DNA of 26,066 nt from JADZGC01 sp964613485 (GTDB taxonomy: Bacteria > Patescibacteriota > Saccharimonadia > CAILAD01 > GCA-016700035), in assembly GCA_964613485.1 (NCBI GenBank), contig CAZTHB010000009.1, positions 1 to 26,066 of the forward strand, written 5' to 3'. Each line of letters opens with the position of its first letter. Position 1 is the first letter of the stretch. Made by a program: the position numbers and the translations under genes. The notes under the pieces are model-generated. The model searched no databases. It saw only the letters and a list, made by a program, of their open reading frames with translations, and was not told where the DNA came from. Below, piece by piece: positions 8,553 to 15,407 of this stretch.

Positions 8553-8558
8553 ATTATA
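8553..8558 (-). promoter_or_regulatory. Minus-10 box TATAAT immediately before ruvA
   Basis: A perfect TATAAT on the minus strand ends 7 nt before the ruvA ATG, so transcription should begin at or next to the start codon. No convincing minus-35 is seen. Confidence 0.55.
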
Positions 8559-8619
8559 CCGAACGCGAGCCAAAAGCGGCAGTCTTGCTTCTCCTTATTT
8601 TCAGATGTAGTCTACATAT

Positions 8620-8634
8620 AAGTCGATTCGACTT
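8620..8634. promoter_or_regulatory. 15-bp palindrome, candidate operator upstream of the whiB-like gene
   Basis: A perfect 7-bp inverted repeat, AAGTCGA-T-TCGACTT, lies 23 nt before the WhiB-like start and about 75 bp from the divergent ruvA start. It overlaps the likely transcription start after a weak TATAAG box (8617-8622). Its small loop makes a DNA operator more likely than an RNA hairpin. Confidence 0.4.
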
Positions 8635-8657
8635 TTCTGAGCACCTTTGGAGGCTAT

Positions 8658-8948
8658 ATGAGTATCGGCACCAGGCAAGCAACTCTGACCGACAAAGACA
8701 ATGGTTGGGAGCTGGCAGCAAACTGCCTGAGCGTTGACCCTGATCTGTTTTTCCCCGAACGCGGGGCCAGCACCAAGGAAGCGAAGGCGGTCTGTCAGGG
8801 CTGTGATGTACGCAAGGATTGTCTTGAGTATGCACTCGCAAACGGCGAGAAATTCGGTATCTGGGGTGGACTGAGTGAACGTGAGCGCAGACGGATTCGT
8901 CGTCAACGCCTCGCAGCGGCTGCAGCATCTCGCACCGAGACTGTCTAA
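8658..8948 (+). CDS. WhiB-like (Wbl) iron-sulfur transcription regulator
   Basis: The 96-residue protein has the complete Wbl signature: four cysteines at C23, C46, C49 and C55 (C-x22-C-x2-C-x5-C) for a 4Fe-4S cluster, the GIWGG turn at 67-71, and a basic C-terminal segment (RERRRIRRQR) that contacts DNA in this family. Wbl proteins sense redox or nitric oxide and bind sigma factor region 4 in Actinobacteria. The ATG is preceded by TTTGGAGG, 5 nt away. It is transcribed alone on +, divergent from ruvA, with a terminator at 9088-9119. Which member of the Wbl family it resembles cannot be decided from sequence alone. Confidence 0.93.
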   Translation: MSIGTRQATLTDKDNGWELAANCLSVDPDLFFPERGASTKEAKAVCQGCDVRKDCLEYALANGEKFGIWGGLSERERRRIRRQRLAAAAASRTETV

Positions 8949-9070
8949 TGAGCATGCGATCTCACAACCTTCAAATGCACCACAATGATCGCGCGCACCT
9001 TCACTTTCGCCTGAAGCTCCTCAAGCGACCAACTAGCCATCGGCGCAGCCGAGTCTATCGCTTGCGGCAT
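8945..9070 (-). CDS. Possible 41-residue small protein after ruvC
   Basis: This frame has an AGGAGG ribosome site 8 nt before its ATG and starts 34 nt after the ruvC stop. The product has an acidic/Ala-rich N-terminus and a basic, Val/Ile-rich C-terminus (about 22-41); no family is recognised. It overlaps the convergent WhiB-like stop by 4 nt. Against it, the space before it is a hairpin that serves as a terminator for the opposite strand, and short frames with a chance ribosome site do occur. Confidence 0.42.
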   Translation of the reverse strand: MPQAIDSAAPMASWSLEELQAKVKVRAIIVVHLKVVRSHAH

Positions 9071-9087
9071 TGCTAGCACCTCCTGAC

Positions 9088-9119
9088 CCACGTTGACACT
9101 TTTGTCAGCGTGGTTTTTT
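9088..9119 (+). terminator. Rho-independent terminator for the whiB-like gene
   Basis: An 11-bp stem (9088-9098 with 9103-9113, one G-U pair), 4-nt loop and six T. It lies 140 nt after the WhiB-like stop and its 3' arm and T tract overlap the end of ruvC on the other strand. Confidence 0.85.
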
Positions 9120-9578
9120 GTGTGCAGCCGCGAGTGCGATAGCCAATGCATCTGCTGCATCATCAGGCTTAGGAATAGATTCGAGACCAAGGATTCGTTG
9201 CACCATCTGCTGCATCTGCGGCTTCTTTGCCTGGCCATAACCAGTAGTAGCTTGCTTAATTTGTAATGGTGTAAACTCATGTACAAATATGCCAGCCTGC
9301 TGCAAAGCAAGTAGTACCACACCGCGCGCTTCACTGACCTTCATCGCCGTAGTTACATTAGTCGAGAAATAGAGCTTCTCCACCCCGGCAACCGTCGGAT
9401 TATACGTGCTTAAAATATGCTGCAAGTCAGCGTACAGTATCACGAGTCGCTCGACGTGCTCCAACGACTTATCAGTTGAAATTACACCGTAATCTACCGC
9501 CTTACGATCATGCCCCTCTACTTCGATCACCCCGAATCCAGTCGTCGCTGTACCAGGGTCTATACCTAGAATAATCAT
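9105..9578 (-). CDS. ruvC: Holliday junction resolvase RuvC
   Basis: RuvC is the dimeric nuclease that cuts the junction moved by RuvAB. The 157-residue product keeps the acidic catalytic set: D7 in GIDPGTATTGFG, E67 in GVEKLYF, and D140/D143 in the C-terminal PDDAADALAIA segment, with the usual F-containing junction-opening stretch FSTNVTTAMKV. The start lies 6 nt after a TATACT box (9585-9590), with no Shine-Dalgarno. It is transcribed separately from ruvAB, the WhiB-like gene lying between them on the opposite strand. Confidence 0.97.
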   Translation of the reverse strand: MIILGIDPGTATTGFGVIEVEGHDRKAVDYGVISTDKSLEHVERLVILYADLQHILSTYNPTVAGVEKLYFSTNVTTAMKVSEARGVVLLALQQAGIFVHEFTPLQIKQATTGYGQAKKPQMQQMVQRILGLESIPKPDDAADALAIALAAAHKKPR

Positions 9579-9584
9579 GATATC

Positions 9585-9590
9585 AGTATA
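9585..9590 (-). promoter_or_regulatory. Minus-10 box immediately before ruvC
   Basis: TATACT on the minus strand ends 6 nt before the ruvC ATG; initiation would fall at the start codon. No Shine-Dalgarno. Confidence 0.5.
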
Positions 9591-9616
9591 CCGGTTTCAA
9601 TAAAAGAACGCCCCTC

Positions 9617-9835
9617 CTATTCGGAAGGACGTGGAAGTTCTACCGCAAAACCCAACTGCGGCAAAATCGTGTCTATGTCATATCCATTTTCTGTCAGAAT
9701 TCCACAGATCATGCCGAGCACTTCCTCCGCACTAAGGTCATGAGCATTCAGATCTTCGACTTCCTCTGCGTCCAGATAGCGCCTGAATCGATGGATTACC
9801 TCTCCAGGCGTCAATTGATAGTCATCTGGCATCAT
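9617..9835 (-). CDS. Small acidic protein, unknown function
   Basis: The 72-residue, strongly acidic protein is not recognised. It is predicted to be mostly helical and ends in an ENGYDIDTILPQLGFAVELP segment; there are no membrane helices. Two consecutive ATG codons are possible starts; an AGGAGG lies 4 nt before the first and 7 nt before the second, so the second (9832) may be the one used. It starts 19 nt after the stop of the 104-residue gene upstream and probably shares its transcript. Confidence 0.65.
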   Translation of the reverse strand: MMPDDYQLTPGEVIHRFRRYLDAEEVEDLNAHDLSAEEVLGMICGILTENGYDIDTILPQLGFAVELPRPSE

Positions 9836-9854
9836 GAGCCCTCCTGCTCTGTAG

Positions 9855-10169
9855 TTAGCTCAGGCCAAGGCGACTCAAGCATGCTTCCTCCTGTTGGATT
9901 CGCCGCGACCAACGTGGGACACGCTTCTGAGCCAGCGGCTGACTCGAGATGAGTAGATCACTCCGCACGCAGCAGATTCGGTGTGGCTTGGTGTAAATGC
10001 ATTCGTCATCGACGCCAACATCCAGTAGAGCACGTAGTGCAATCGGCACGCGCAGTCCCCGACACTTCGCGACACGACTATCTGTAAGCCGATAGGTCAC
10101 TTCAACCCACCGTGCGTCGACAGGAGTTGGTGCGGCCACGGTCGGCCTGCCTTGATTGAGAAAAGTCAT
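9855..10169 (-). CDS. Hypothetical 104-residue basic protein
   Basis: No family is recognised. The product is rich in Arg and Val, with four cysteines (two adjacent, CC, near residue 66). No membrane segment or signal peptide is visible. Support for a real gene comes from context: a good promoter (TTGAAA-17-GATAAT) lies at 10206-10234, an AAAAGG ribosome site is 6 nt before the ATG, and the well-signalled 72-residue gene follows after 19 nt. Confidence 0.55.
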   Translation of the reverse strand: MTFLNQGRPTVAAPTPVDARWVEVTYRLTDSRVAKCRGLRVPIALRALLDVGVDDECIYTKPHRICCVRSDLLISSQPLAQKRVPRWSRRIQQEEACLSRLGLS

Positions 10170-10205
10170 GAGGTGCCTTTTCGTAAGTGCGGATAAGACG
10201 CCCTG

Positions 10206-10234
10206 ATTATCCTGATTTTTTGCTTAGTTTTCAA
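10206..10234 (-). promoter_or_regulatory. Promoter for the two small genes after yebC
   Basis: TTGAAA (10229-10234) and GATAAT (10206-10211) on the minus strand are exactly 17 nt apart, directly after the yebC stop. Confidence 0.6.
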
Positions 10235-10243
10235 GCATAAGGG

Positions 10244-11139
10244 CTATACAGAAGCACGCTCAAGTACATCTTCCGGGATATCGAAGTTAGACGTTACATT
10301 CGCAACATCATCGAGTTCTTCGAGTGCATCCATCAGGCGCATTATCGTACGGGCTTTCTGCTNNNNNNNNNNNNNNNNNNNNNNNNNNNNNNNNNNNNNN
10401 NNNNNNNNNNNNNNNNNNNNNNNNNNNNNNNNNNNNNNNNNNNNNNNNNNNNNNNNNNNNNNTCATCGAGTTCTTCGAGTGCATCCATCAGGCGCATTAT
10501 CGTACGGGCTTTCTGCTCATCGTCTACCGCAACTGTCTGGCCGGCGATTTGCTCAACATCTGCTGTCTCAACGTTTTCTTCGCCTACCGCTGTCTTCACC
10601 GACTCAAGGCTCTGCGGATTGGTATAAATCACGAGTTGATCACCCGTGTCATCGATGTCCGCCGCACCTGCCTCGATGGCAAGCAAGCTCAACTCATCTT
10701 TATTGGCCGATTCTTTACAATAAATCACTCCCTTTGACTCAAACATATACGCAACACTACCTTGCCCACCGAGAGATCCGCCATGCTTAGAAAACGCTGC
10801 CTTCACATCGGCCGCCGTGCGATTGCGATTATCAGTCAACGCCTGCACCATCACTGCGATGCCAGCGGGGCCATAGCCTTCATAGGTGAGTTCTTCTAAG
10901 GCCGCACCTCCTGCCGTTCCGGCGCCGCGAGCAATAGAGCGGTCGATATTCGCAGCCGGCATGTTCGCCTGTTTTGCTTTGGTTACAGCTAAGCGCAACC
11001 GAAAGTTTACTTCCGGATCAGCACCGTCTCGCGCTGCCAGCGCGATCTCATTACCAAGCTTCGTAAAGATCTTACCTCGCTTGGCGTCTGCAGCACCTTT
11101 TTTATGCTTAATTGAATGCCATTTACTATGCCCACTCAT
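10244..11139 (-). CDS. yebC: YebC/TACO1-family translation/transcription factor, split by a false gap
   Basis: The N-terminus MSGHSKWHSIKHKKGAADA and the following NIDRSIARG and YEGYGPAGIAVMVQALTDN segments are diagnostic of the YebC/TACO1 family, described both as transcription regulators and as factors helping ribosomes through proline stretches. The coding frame is interrupted by 100 N flanked by an identical 55-bp repeat. Removing the Ns and one repeat copy (155 bp) gives 741 nt, an in-frame 246-residue protein ending with TAG at 10244, which is the normal family length. So the gene is probably intact in the organism. It starts 8 nt after a TATATA stretch; a GAGAGG lies somewhat far upstream. 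Confidence 0.95.
10308..10362. repeat. 55-bp exact direct repeat, left copy (assembly overlap)
   Basis: Identical to 10463-10517 on the other side of the N run. Both copies encode the same yebC segment (around MRLMDALEELD). This is best read as unmerged contig ends, not a biological repeat. Confidence 0.95.
10363..10462. other. Assembly gap (100 N), probably spurious
   Basis: Exactly 100 N between two copies of the same 55 bp. Collapsing the overlap restores a full-length yebC frame, so no sequence is likely to be missing. Confidence 0.93.
10463..10517. repeat. 55-bp exact direct repeat, right copy (assembly overlap)
   Basis: Second copy of 10308-10362. It creates a duplicated antisense reading frame that is not real. 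Confidence 0.95.
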
Positions 11140-11238
11140 GGGTTATATATCCTCTCTTCAAAAATCAACTAGCTAGCTTATGCACCATGTTTAGTAATCT
11201 CGAGTCAACTTCTAATTTACTCGAAGTTTTCAGATGGA

Positions 11239-12645
11239 TTATAGCGTTTTCTGGGCATTTTTTCTAGCCCTCAACAGATTGATTGCAACCATACAGCCGA
11301 GACAGGCATACCCGATGAGCACACCTGCTAGACTGACCTGTTCAAGACTCAGTTGCGCTTGCGGGATGCGCGAGAACCACACCACCCCCTGCATCACGAT
11401 ATCTATGACCCATCTCAGGGGCGTCATTATGATAAACGCTTGAGCTGGCATAAACACTCCTAAAGTCGCAGCGATGACACCACCCAGCATCAAAATCGGC
11501 ACTACAGGTAAAAAGACGAGATTTGCCATCGGTGCGATGAGTGAAAGACTCCCGAACCGGTACGCGATAAGTGGCGCAGTTGCGAGATGAGCCGCCAGAG
11601 AAACCATCAGACCTTCTTTGAATATAGTCCGCCATCCATGCATATCTTCAAGACGAGGGACGACCAGCAACACACCCGCAAGCGCCAGAACTGACAGTTG
11701 CCAGCTCATGTCGGCGAGCAAATACTCGGGTGCATAAGCTGTCATGAGGCATATCGTCACGCCAAATACCGACCAGAGATTTGCATCGCGGCGCACATAT
11801 CGAGCTATCAAGACAATCGACCCCATGATCGCAGCCCGCACTATCGAAGCCGAGAAGCCCGTCATCGCCACGTAAAGCATGATCGCTGCGAGGGATAAGA
11901 TTAAGCTCGCTGCTGACTTACGACGTAAAAAGACTGCCAAAGCAGCAATAATGATTGTTAAATTATAACCTGAGACAGCTATGATGTGCGTCAAGCCATC
12001 AGCCCGCAAAGCGGCTTCAAGTTCTTGTGATATACCCGACCGACTGCCAAATAGCAGCCCCCGAACGAAGCCGGCCTGCTCTCGCGGCAATGATGCGAAT
12101 AGCCCGCGCGACATCATGTACTTTAGGCGCGTCGGATACGGCTGGCGGGCATCTAGGACGATAACGGTCGCATACCAAATCTGAGCTGGTGCACGACCCA
12201 GTGCCTGCCCCACCTTGCCACGTACCTGCACACGCTGACCTTCAAGCACATTGCCGACTTGAGATTTGATTTTTAGTAAGCCAGGAGTCGGCCGGCCATC
12301 GACAGTTAAATCCGTTAAGTAAAACTCAAATAGACGCTGATCGTTCCAGCCTGGTTCATCCGCCACACGACCAGTCAATACCACCTTCTCACCTATCTTA
12401 TCCGCGATATCATACCAACGCTGGTCGGCAAAATATACCTGACCACGAACGATACCAAGCACAACGCCAAGGAAAAGTATGGGCCAGAGCTTCTGGGTCC
12501 CGCGCAGTAACGCCAATCCGAATAGACCTACAGCAAGAGCAACCCCAATCTGCCAATACTGAACATTCGTCACATAGTTTGCTGCAAAAAGTATGCCTGT
12601 CAGCCAGCATAGTGCGAATATCATGATCTGGCTTGTTCGCTTCAT
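11239..12645 (-). CDS. comEC: ComEC/Rec2-type DNA uptake channel, no nuclease domain
   Basis: ComEC is the inner-membrane channel for single-stranded DNA in natural transformation. The 468-residue protein has N-terminal membrane helices (about 1-70), an OB-like soluble part (about 85-170, KVVLTGRVADEPG to VQVRGKV) and the competence domain with the signature GLTHIIAVSGYNLTII (about 216-231) followed by many helices, ending in a basic tail. The C-terminal metallo-beta-lactamase-like domain found in longer ComEC proteins is absent. TAGCAT ends 6 nt before the ATG and there is no Shine-Dalgarno. With the pilus genes it suggests the cell can import DNA. Confidence 0.94.
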   Translation of the reverse strand: MKRTSQIMIFALCWLTGILFAANYVTNVQYWQIGVALAVGLFGLALLRGTQKLWPILFLGVVLGIVRGQVYFADQRWYDIADKIGEKVVLTGRVADEPGWNDQRLFEFYLTDLTVDGRPTPGLLKIKSQVGNVLEGQRVQVRGKVGQALGRAPAQIWYATVIVLDARQPYPTRLKYMMSRGLFASLPREQAGFVRGLLFGSRSGISQELEAALRADGLTHIIAVSGYNLTIIIAALAVFLRRKSAASLILSLAAIMLYVAMTGFSASIVRAAIMGSIVLIARYVRRDANLWSVFGVTICLMTAYAPEYLLADMSWQLSVLALAGVLLVVPRLEDMHGWRTIFKEGLMVSLAAHLATAPLIAYRFGSLSLIAPMANLVFLPVVPILMLGGVIAATLGVFMPAQAFIIMTPLRWVIDIVMQGVVWFSRIPQAQLSLEQVSLAGVLIGYACLGCMVAINLLRARKNAQKTL

Positions 12646-12651
12646 GTCTGT

Positions 12652-12657
12652 ATGCTA
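12652..12657 (-). promoter_or_regulatory. Minus-10-like box immediately before comEC
   Basis: TAGCAT on the minus strand ends 6 nt before the comEC ATG, the same geometry as at ruvC. Weaker match to TATAAT. Confidence 0.35.
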
Positions 12658-12690
12658 CAGATCAAGGCAGCGATTCAGCAAGCTTGAGGA

Positions 12691-12864
12691 CTATGTGCCC
12701 GTCATTTGCAGCATACGCGGTATGGCTTCGAGCGGATTACTGCCAACATCTGTGACGCCGAAAAAATGCAGTACAAGCCAGGCTACAAGAAAAAGCCAAC
12801 AGAATAGTACCGCTATTGAGCAAGGCCAGAAAATCACCCCTGGTATGTGGTGGATTCGCTGCAT
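12691..12864 (-). CDS. Small single-pass membrane protein, 57 residues
   Basis: A short frame between comEC and the helicase gene, on the same strand. Residues about 9-37 form one clear hydrophobic helix (VIFWPCSIAVLFCWLFLVAW and following), with a short basic/His N-terminus and a soluble tail of about 20 residues. An AAGGGG ribosome site lies about 4 nt before the ATG and TACAAT (12875-12880) a little further upstream. No family is recognised. The length, ribosome site and helix make chance less likely, but there is no homology evidence. Confidence 0.6.
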   Translation of the reverse strand: MQRIHHIPGVIFWPCSIAVLFCWLFLVAWLVLHFFGVTDVGSNPLEAIPRMLQMTGT

Positions 12865-12933
12865 ATCACCCCTTATTGTAGCATGAGCGTTTTACAAGCG
12901 CACAAGATAGTTGTATGGCTATATAATACGGGA

Positions 12934-14205
12934 CTATTTGGCAAGTAGCGCGCCAAATTCTACTTCCGCATCAGCGGAAGCTTCGCGCAGTGATGCATCG
13001 ATACGCAGTGCATCTGGGCTCACTCGCAAGGCCATATTATTAATGCCCGTTAGGCTTAATGCCCCAAGTGAGCGCACCCGAGACAGTGCCACATAGCCCA
13101 TGCCTTCTACAAATGCCCGCTTGAGGTTGATTCGTGCGGCGTCGAGCGTCATACCCTGACTCTTATGTACCGTAATTGCCCAAGCCAGACGCAACGGTAT
13201 TTGCGCCAATGAAGCACGCAGCTTCTCGCCATCGCGTAATTCCCATGTCTCCGGCCCTATCGTCACGAGCTTCCCGTTATGTAGCTTCACCTCGGGCCAT
13301 CGCGTGGCCTTTTCGAACCCAACGATCGTTCCGAGCGAGCCATTTACGTATTTCTTATCCTGACTATTGCGGATGCACATCACGAGAGAGCCGACCTTAA
13401 GCTCAAGATCATCTGCCGCCAAGCAAGAGCGCCGCAATGTCTCAAGGTATTGCGCCGAGCCGGTTGTCGTCGCAGCGTAGACGTGTGACTCACTATCTAG
13501 CTCGGCCAGCTTTTTCGCATTCAGCTTATCAACATCGACATTCATCGTATGAAGCTCCGTAATATCGGCGCCGTATCCAAGCTCAGCATGTTGTCGCTCC
13601 ATCAAACTCTCTGCATGATTGCGGCGCACATCACCTGCGCGCATCGCATTTAGAATCTCAAGAAACTCACCCTCATCCTGTCTATGCTGCTCATCGAGAT
13701 AACATACAGCTGGCTTTAGTTCGTCCCAAACAAAAGCGTTAACCACAAATCCACCCGACTTCTCGCCTGGTCGGTTAATCGGTGGGAGCTGAAAGAAATC
13801 CCCACACAAAATGATCTGCAGACCCCCAAATGGCAGTGCCGACTCACGGACTGACCGACAGACATCATCTACCATATCGAGTCGATAGTCGTGTAACATT
13901 GATATCTCATCAATGATCAAAACATCAGCTTTTTGGATTGTATCGCGGCGAGACTTCGAGAGAGTTTCGGCAAACTTCGGCGGCAGAATGTGGTGTATTC
14001 CTATACCACTCCATGAATGGATCGTACTGCCATTGAGATGAGTTGCGGCAAGACCTGTCGTAGCCGTGACAGCCACACTCTTCCCCTGCGAACGAGCCCG
14101 TTTTATAAATTTATTTAGTACATAGGTCTTACCCGAACCTGCTGCACCCGTCAGGAGTACAGACTTGCCATCAAGCATGATCTTGAGCGCGAGGTCTTGT
14201 TTCAT
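12934..14205 (-). CDS. PIF1-like superfamily 1 DNA helicase
   Basis: A 5'-3' helicase of the PIF1/RecD-like group. Visible motifs are Walker A GAAGSGKT at 20-27, motif Ia VTATTGLAATHLNGSTIHSW (about 47-65), Walker B IIDEISM around D99-E100, motif III ILCGDFFQLPP near 132-142, and the C-terminal motif V/VI segments AWAITVHKSQGMTLD and YVALSRVRS. The 423-residue length is the minimal helicase core without added domains. Such proteins unwind G-quadruplexes and forks; the specific role here is not shown. TATACT lies 9 nt before the ATG with AAGG in between. Confidence 0.93.
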   Translation of the reverse strand: MKQDLALKIMLDGKSVLLTGAAGSGKTYVLNKFIKRARSQGKSVAVTATTGLAATHLNGSTIHSWSGIGIHHILPPKFAETLSKSRRDTIQKADVLIIDEISMLHDYRLDMVDDVCRSVRESALPFGGLQIILCGDFFQLPPINRPGEKSGGFVVNAFVWDELKPAVCYLDEQHRQDEGEFLEILNAMRAGDVRRNHAESLMERQHAELGYGADITELHTMNVDVDKLNAKKLAELDSESHVYAATTTGSAQYLETLRRSCLAADDLELKVGSLVMCIRNSQDKKYVNGSLGTIVGFEKATRWPEVKLHNGKLVTIGPETWELRDGEKLRASLAQIPLRLAWAITVHKSQGMTLDAARINLKRAFVEGMGYVALSRVRSLGALSLTGINNMALRVSPDALRIDASLREASADAEVEFGALLAK

Positions 14206-14214
14206 AGACCTTCT

Positions 14215-14220
14215 AGTATA
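14215..14220 (-). promoter_or_regulatory. Minus-10 box close to the PIF1-like gene
   Basis: TATACT on the minus strand ends 9 nt before the ATG at 14205, leaving at most a leader of a few nucleotides. Confidence 0.45.
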
Positions 14221-14270
14221 ACGGAATTATGCGGTGTTTGTTCGGGTTAATTATTATGACTTATGTCGAT

Positions 14271-14576
14271 TCAGAACGACAGTTCATCTATCTCTAATTC
14301 CAGCTCGCCCACATCACCAACTTCCAGTCCTGCCTGCCGACGCACAGCCTTCTTGATAGGCAGGATATAGGCACCTTCTTTTGAATCCGGGAATATCGAT
14401 GTTTTCCATGACACCCCTCGAACCGATGCCAGAACTCGCACAGAACCAAACCCTCGCCTCGGGAATTCACTCATCGCATGTTTAATTTCGTTAGAGGTTT
14501 TTTTTGGTACCGTGATGAATACCCATGCTGACGGCCCAGGATAGAGCCAAAGTCGTGCCGTAAATGTGTAGGACAT
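14271..14576 (-). CDS. DUF1905 domain protein
   Basis: A 101-residue protein resembling the DUF1905 family, a small beta-barrel-like domain of unknown biochemical role. Supporting segments are the N-terminal FTARLWLYPGPSAWVFITVP, RGFGSVRVLASVRGVSWKTS in the middle and GAYILPIKKAVRRQAGLEVG with an acidic ELELEIDEL end. No catalytic residues can be proposed. It starts 8 nt after the methyltransferase stop, so the two are probably co-transcribed. Confidence 0.85.
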   Translation of the reverse strand: MSYTFTARLWLYPGPSAWVFITVPKKTSNEIKHAMSEFPRRGFGSVRVLASVRGVSWKTSIFPDSKEGAYILPIKKAVRRQAGLEVGDVGELELEIDELSF

Positions 14577-14584
14577 CGGTAAAG

Positions 14585-15193
14585 CTATTTAAATAGTACG
14601 ACAGTAAAATCTTTCTTCGAATAGTGCTGGCGCAAGATAAGCTTCGAAGTCAGCGTGTAACAATATTCCAAAATCTCTTTCGAGTCTGCGTAGTATACCG
14701 TGCTTGTATCAGGATACTTAGGCCGTGGATGGTGCCCTGCCATATTAAATACAACGGCCGTATTAGCATGCGCAAACATCGTCGCTATCGCCTGCTTGCG
14801 ATACTCTATAGCATTTTCCATATTTGAATTAAGCGCACCACAACAAAGCACAATGTCGAATTGCTGCTTAAGCGGTGATTCAAAATATGTACCAACATGA
14901 AAGTCGTGGTCAGGGTAGCGCTGTTGAGCCAGCTCTACAAACTCTGGAACCATATCGATGCCTGCATACTTAAATGACTGTGTCTCCGCGGCGATATACG
15001 GAATAATGTCTCCAAAACCACACCCAACATCAAGTATGGACTTTGACTCAAAATCAATGTCTGCAACTATCTGACGATAACGCTCCACCGCAGATTCATT
15101 GCTTGTCCACTTGAGAGACTTCGGCGAGCCTTTGTGCTCACGAAACTTCGCCTGATACTCTTCTATCTTTGCTTGATTAAATGCGTTGTTCAT
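14585..15193 (-). CDS. Class I SAM-dependent methyltransferase
   Basis: From the start at 15193 the product has 202 residues. An earlier in-frame start would lie inside the tRNA gene and was rejected. Motif I is ILDVGCGFGD (residues about 53-62) for S-adenosylmethionine binding, followed by the acidic strand end YAGIDMVPEFVELA and motif IV-like FDIVLCCGALN. The substrate cannot be inferred; the fold resembles small-molecule or general methyltransferases. It sits 9 nt downstream of tRNA-Lys on the same strand, so it may be read from the tRNA promoter. No Shine-Dalgarno is seen. Confidence 0.85.
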   Translation of the reverse strand: MNNAFNQAKIEEYQAKFREHKGSPKSLKWTSNESAVERYRQIVADIDFESKSILDVGCGFGDIIPYIAAETQSFKYAGIDMVPEFVELAQQRYPDHDFHVGTYFESPLKQQFDIVLCCGALNSNMENAIEYRKQAIATMFAHANTAVVFNMAGHHPRPKYPDTSTVYYADSKEILEYCYTLTSKLILRQHYSKKDFTVVLFK

Positions 15194-15202
15194 AAATATA
15201 AA

Positions 15203-15279
15203 TGGAGGGCCATCTGGGGCTCGAACCCAGGACACCCTGCTTAAAAGGCAGGTGCTCTAACCAACTGAGCTAATGGCCC
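15203..15279 (-). tRNA. tRNA-Lys (anticodon UUU)
   Basis: A complete cloverleaf: 7-bp acceptor (GGGCCAT/ATGGCCC), D arm with TAGCTCAGTTGGTTAGAGC, anticodon stem CCTGC/GCAGG around loop CTTTTAA (anticodon TTT), T arm CTGGG-TTCGAGC-CCCAG, and an encoded CCA end (15203-15205). The base before CCA is U, not the A usual for bacterial tRNA-Lys. TATGAT lies about 8 nt before the 5' end as a possible minus-10. Confidence 0.97.
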
Positions 15280-15394
15280 ATATGTTTATCATACAATCAT
15301 GTGGAGGTTTTGTATTATGATCGCGAGAACCATACTATTTAACCTGAAAAAGTGCCTTTAGTCAATCTAACTCGCTCCATGCAAGCATATACGT

Positions 15395-15400
15395 TACTAT
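15395..15400 (+). promoter_or_regulatory. Minus-10 box immediately before the glutamine amidotransferase gene
   Basis: TACTAT ends 7 nt before the ATG at 15408. There is no Shine-Dalgarno, again suggesting a leaderless message. The intergenic stretch 15280-15407 otherwise holds only the divergent promoter region of the tRNA. Confidence 0.4.
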
Positions 15401-15407
15401 AAGAACT

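Noticed and set aside
9071..9334. Long upstream extension of the 41-residue frame
   Set aside because: It runs out of frame through ruvC; only the part after the AGGAGG is plausible.
10308..10517. The 55-bp direct repeat as a mobile-element target duplication
   Set aside because: 55 bp is far longer than usual target duplications, the centre is exactly 100 N, and collapsing it restores a normal yebC.
10324..10737. A + strand frame across the second gap that begins twice with the same residues
   Set aside because: It is antisense to yebC and the apparent repeat comes from the duplicated 55-bp contig ends.
15194..15235. Longer N-terminus for the methyltransferase
   Set aside because: It would translate part of the tRNA-Lys gene.
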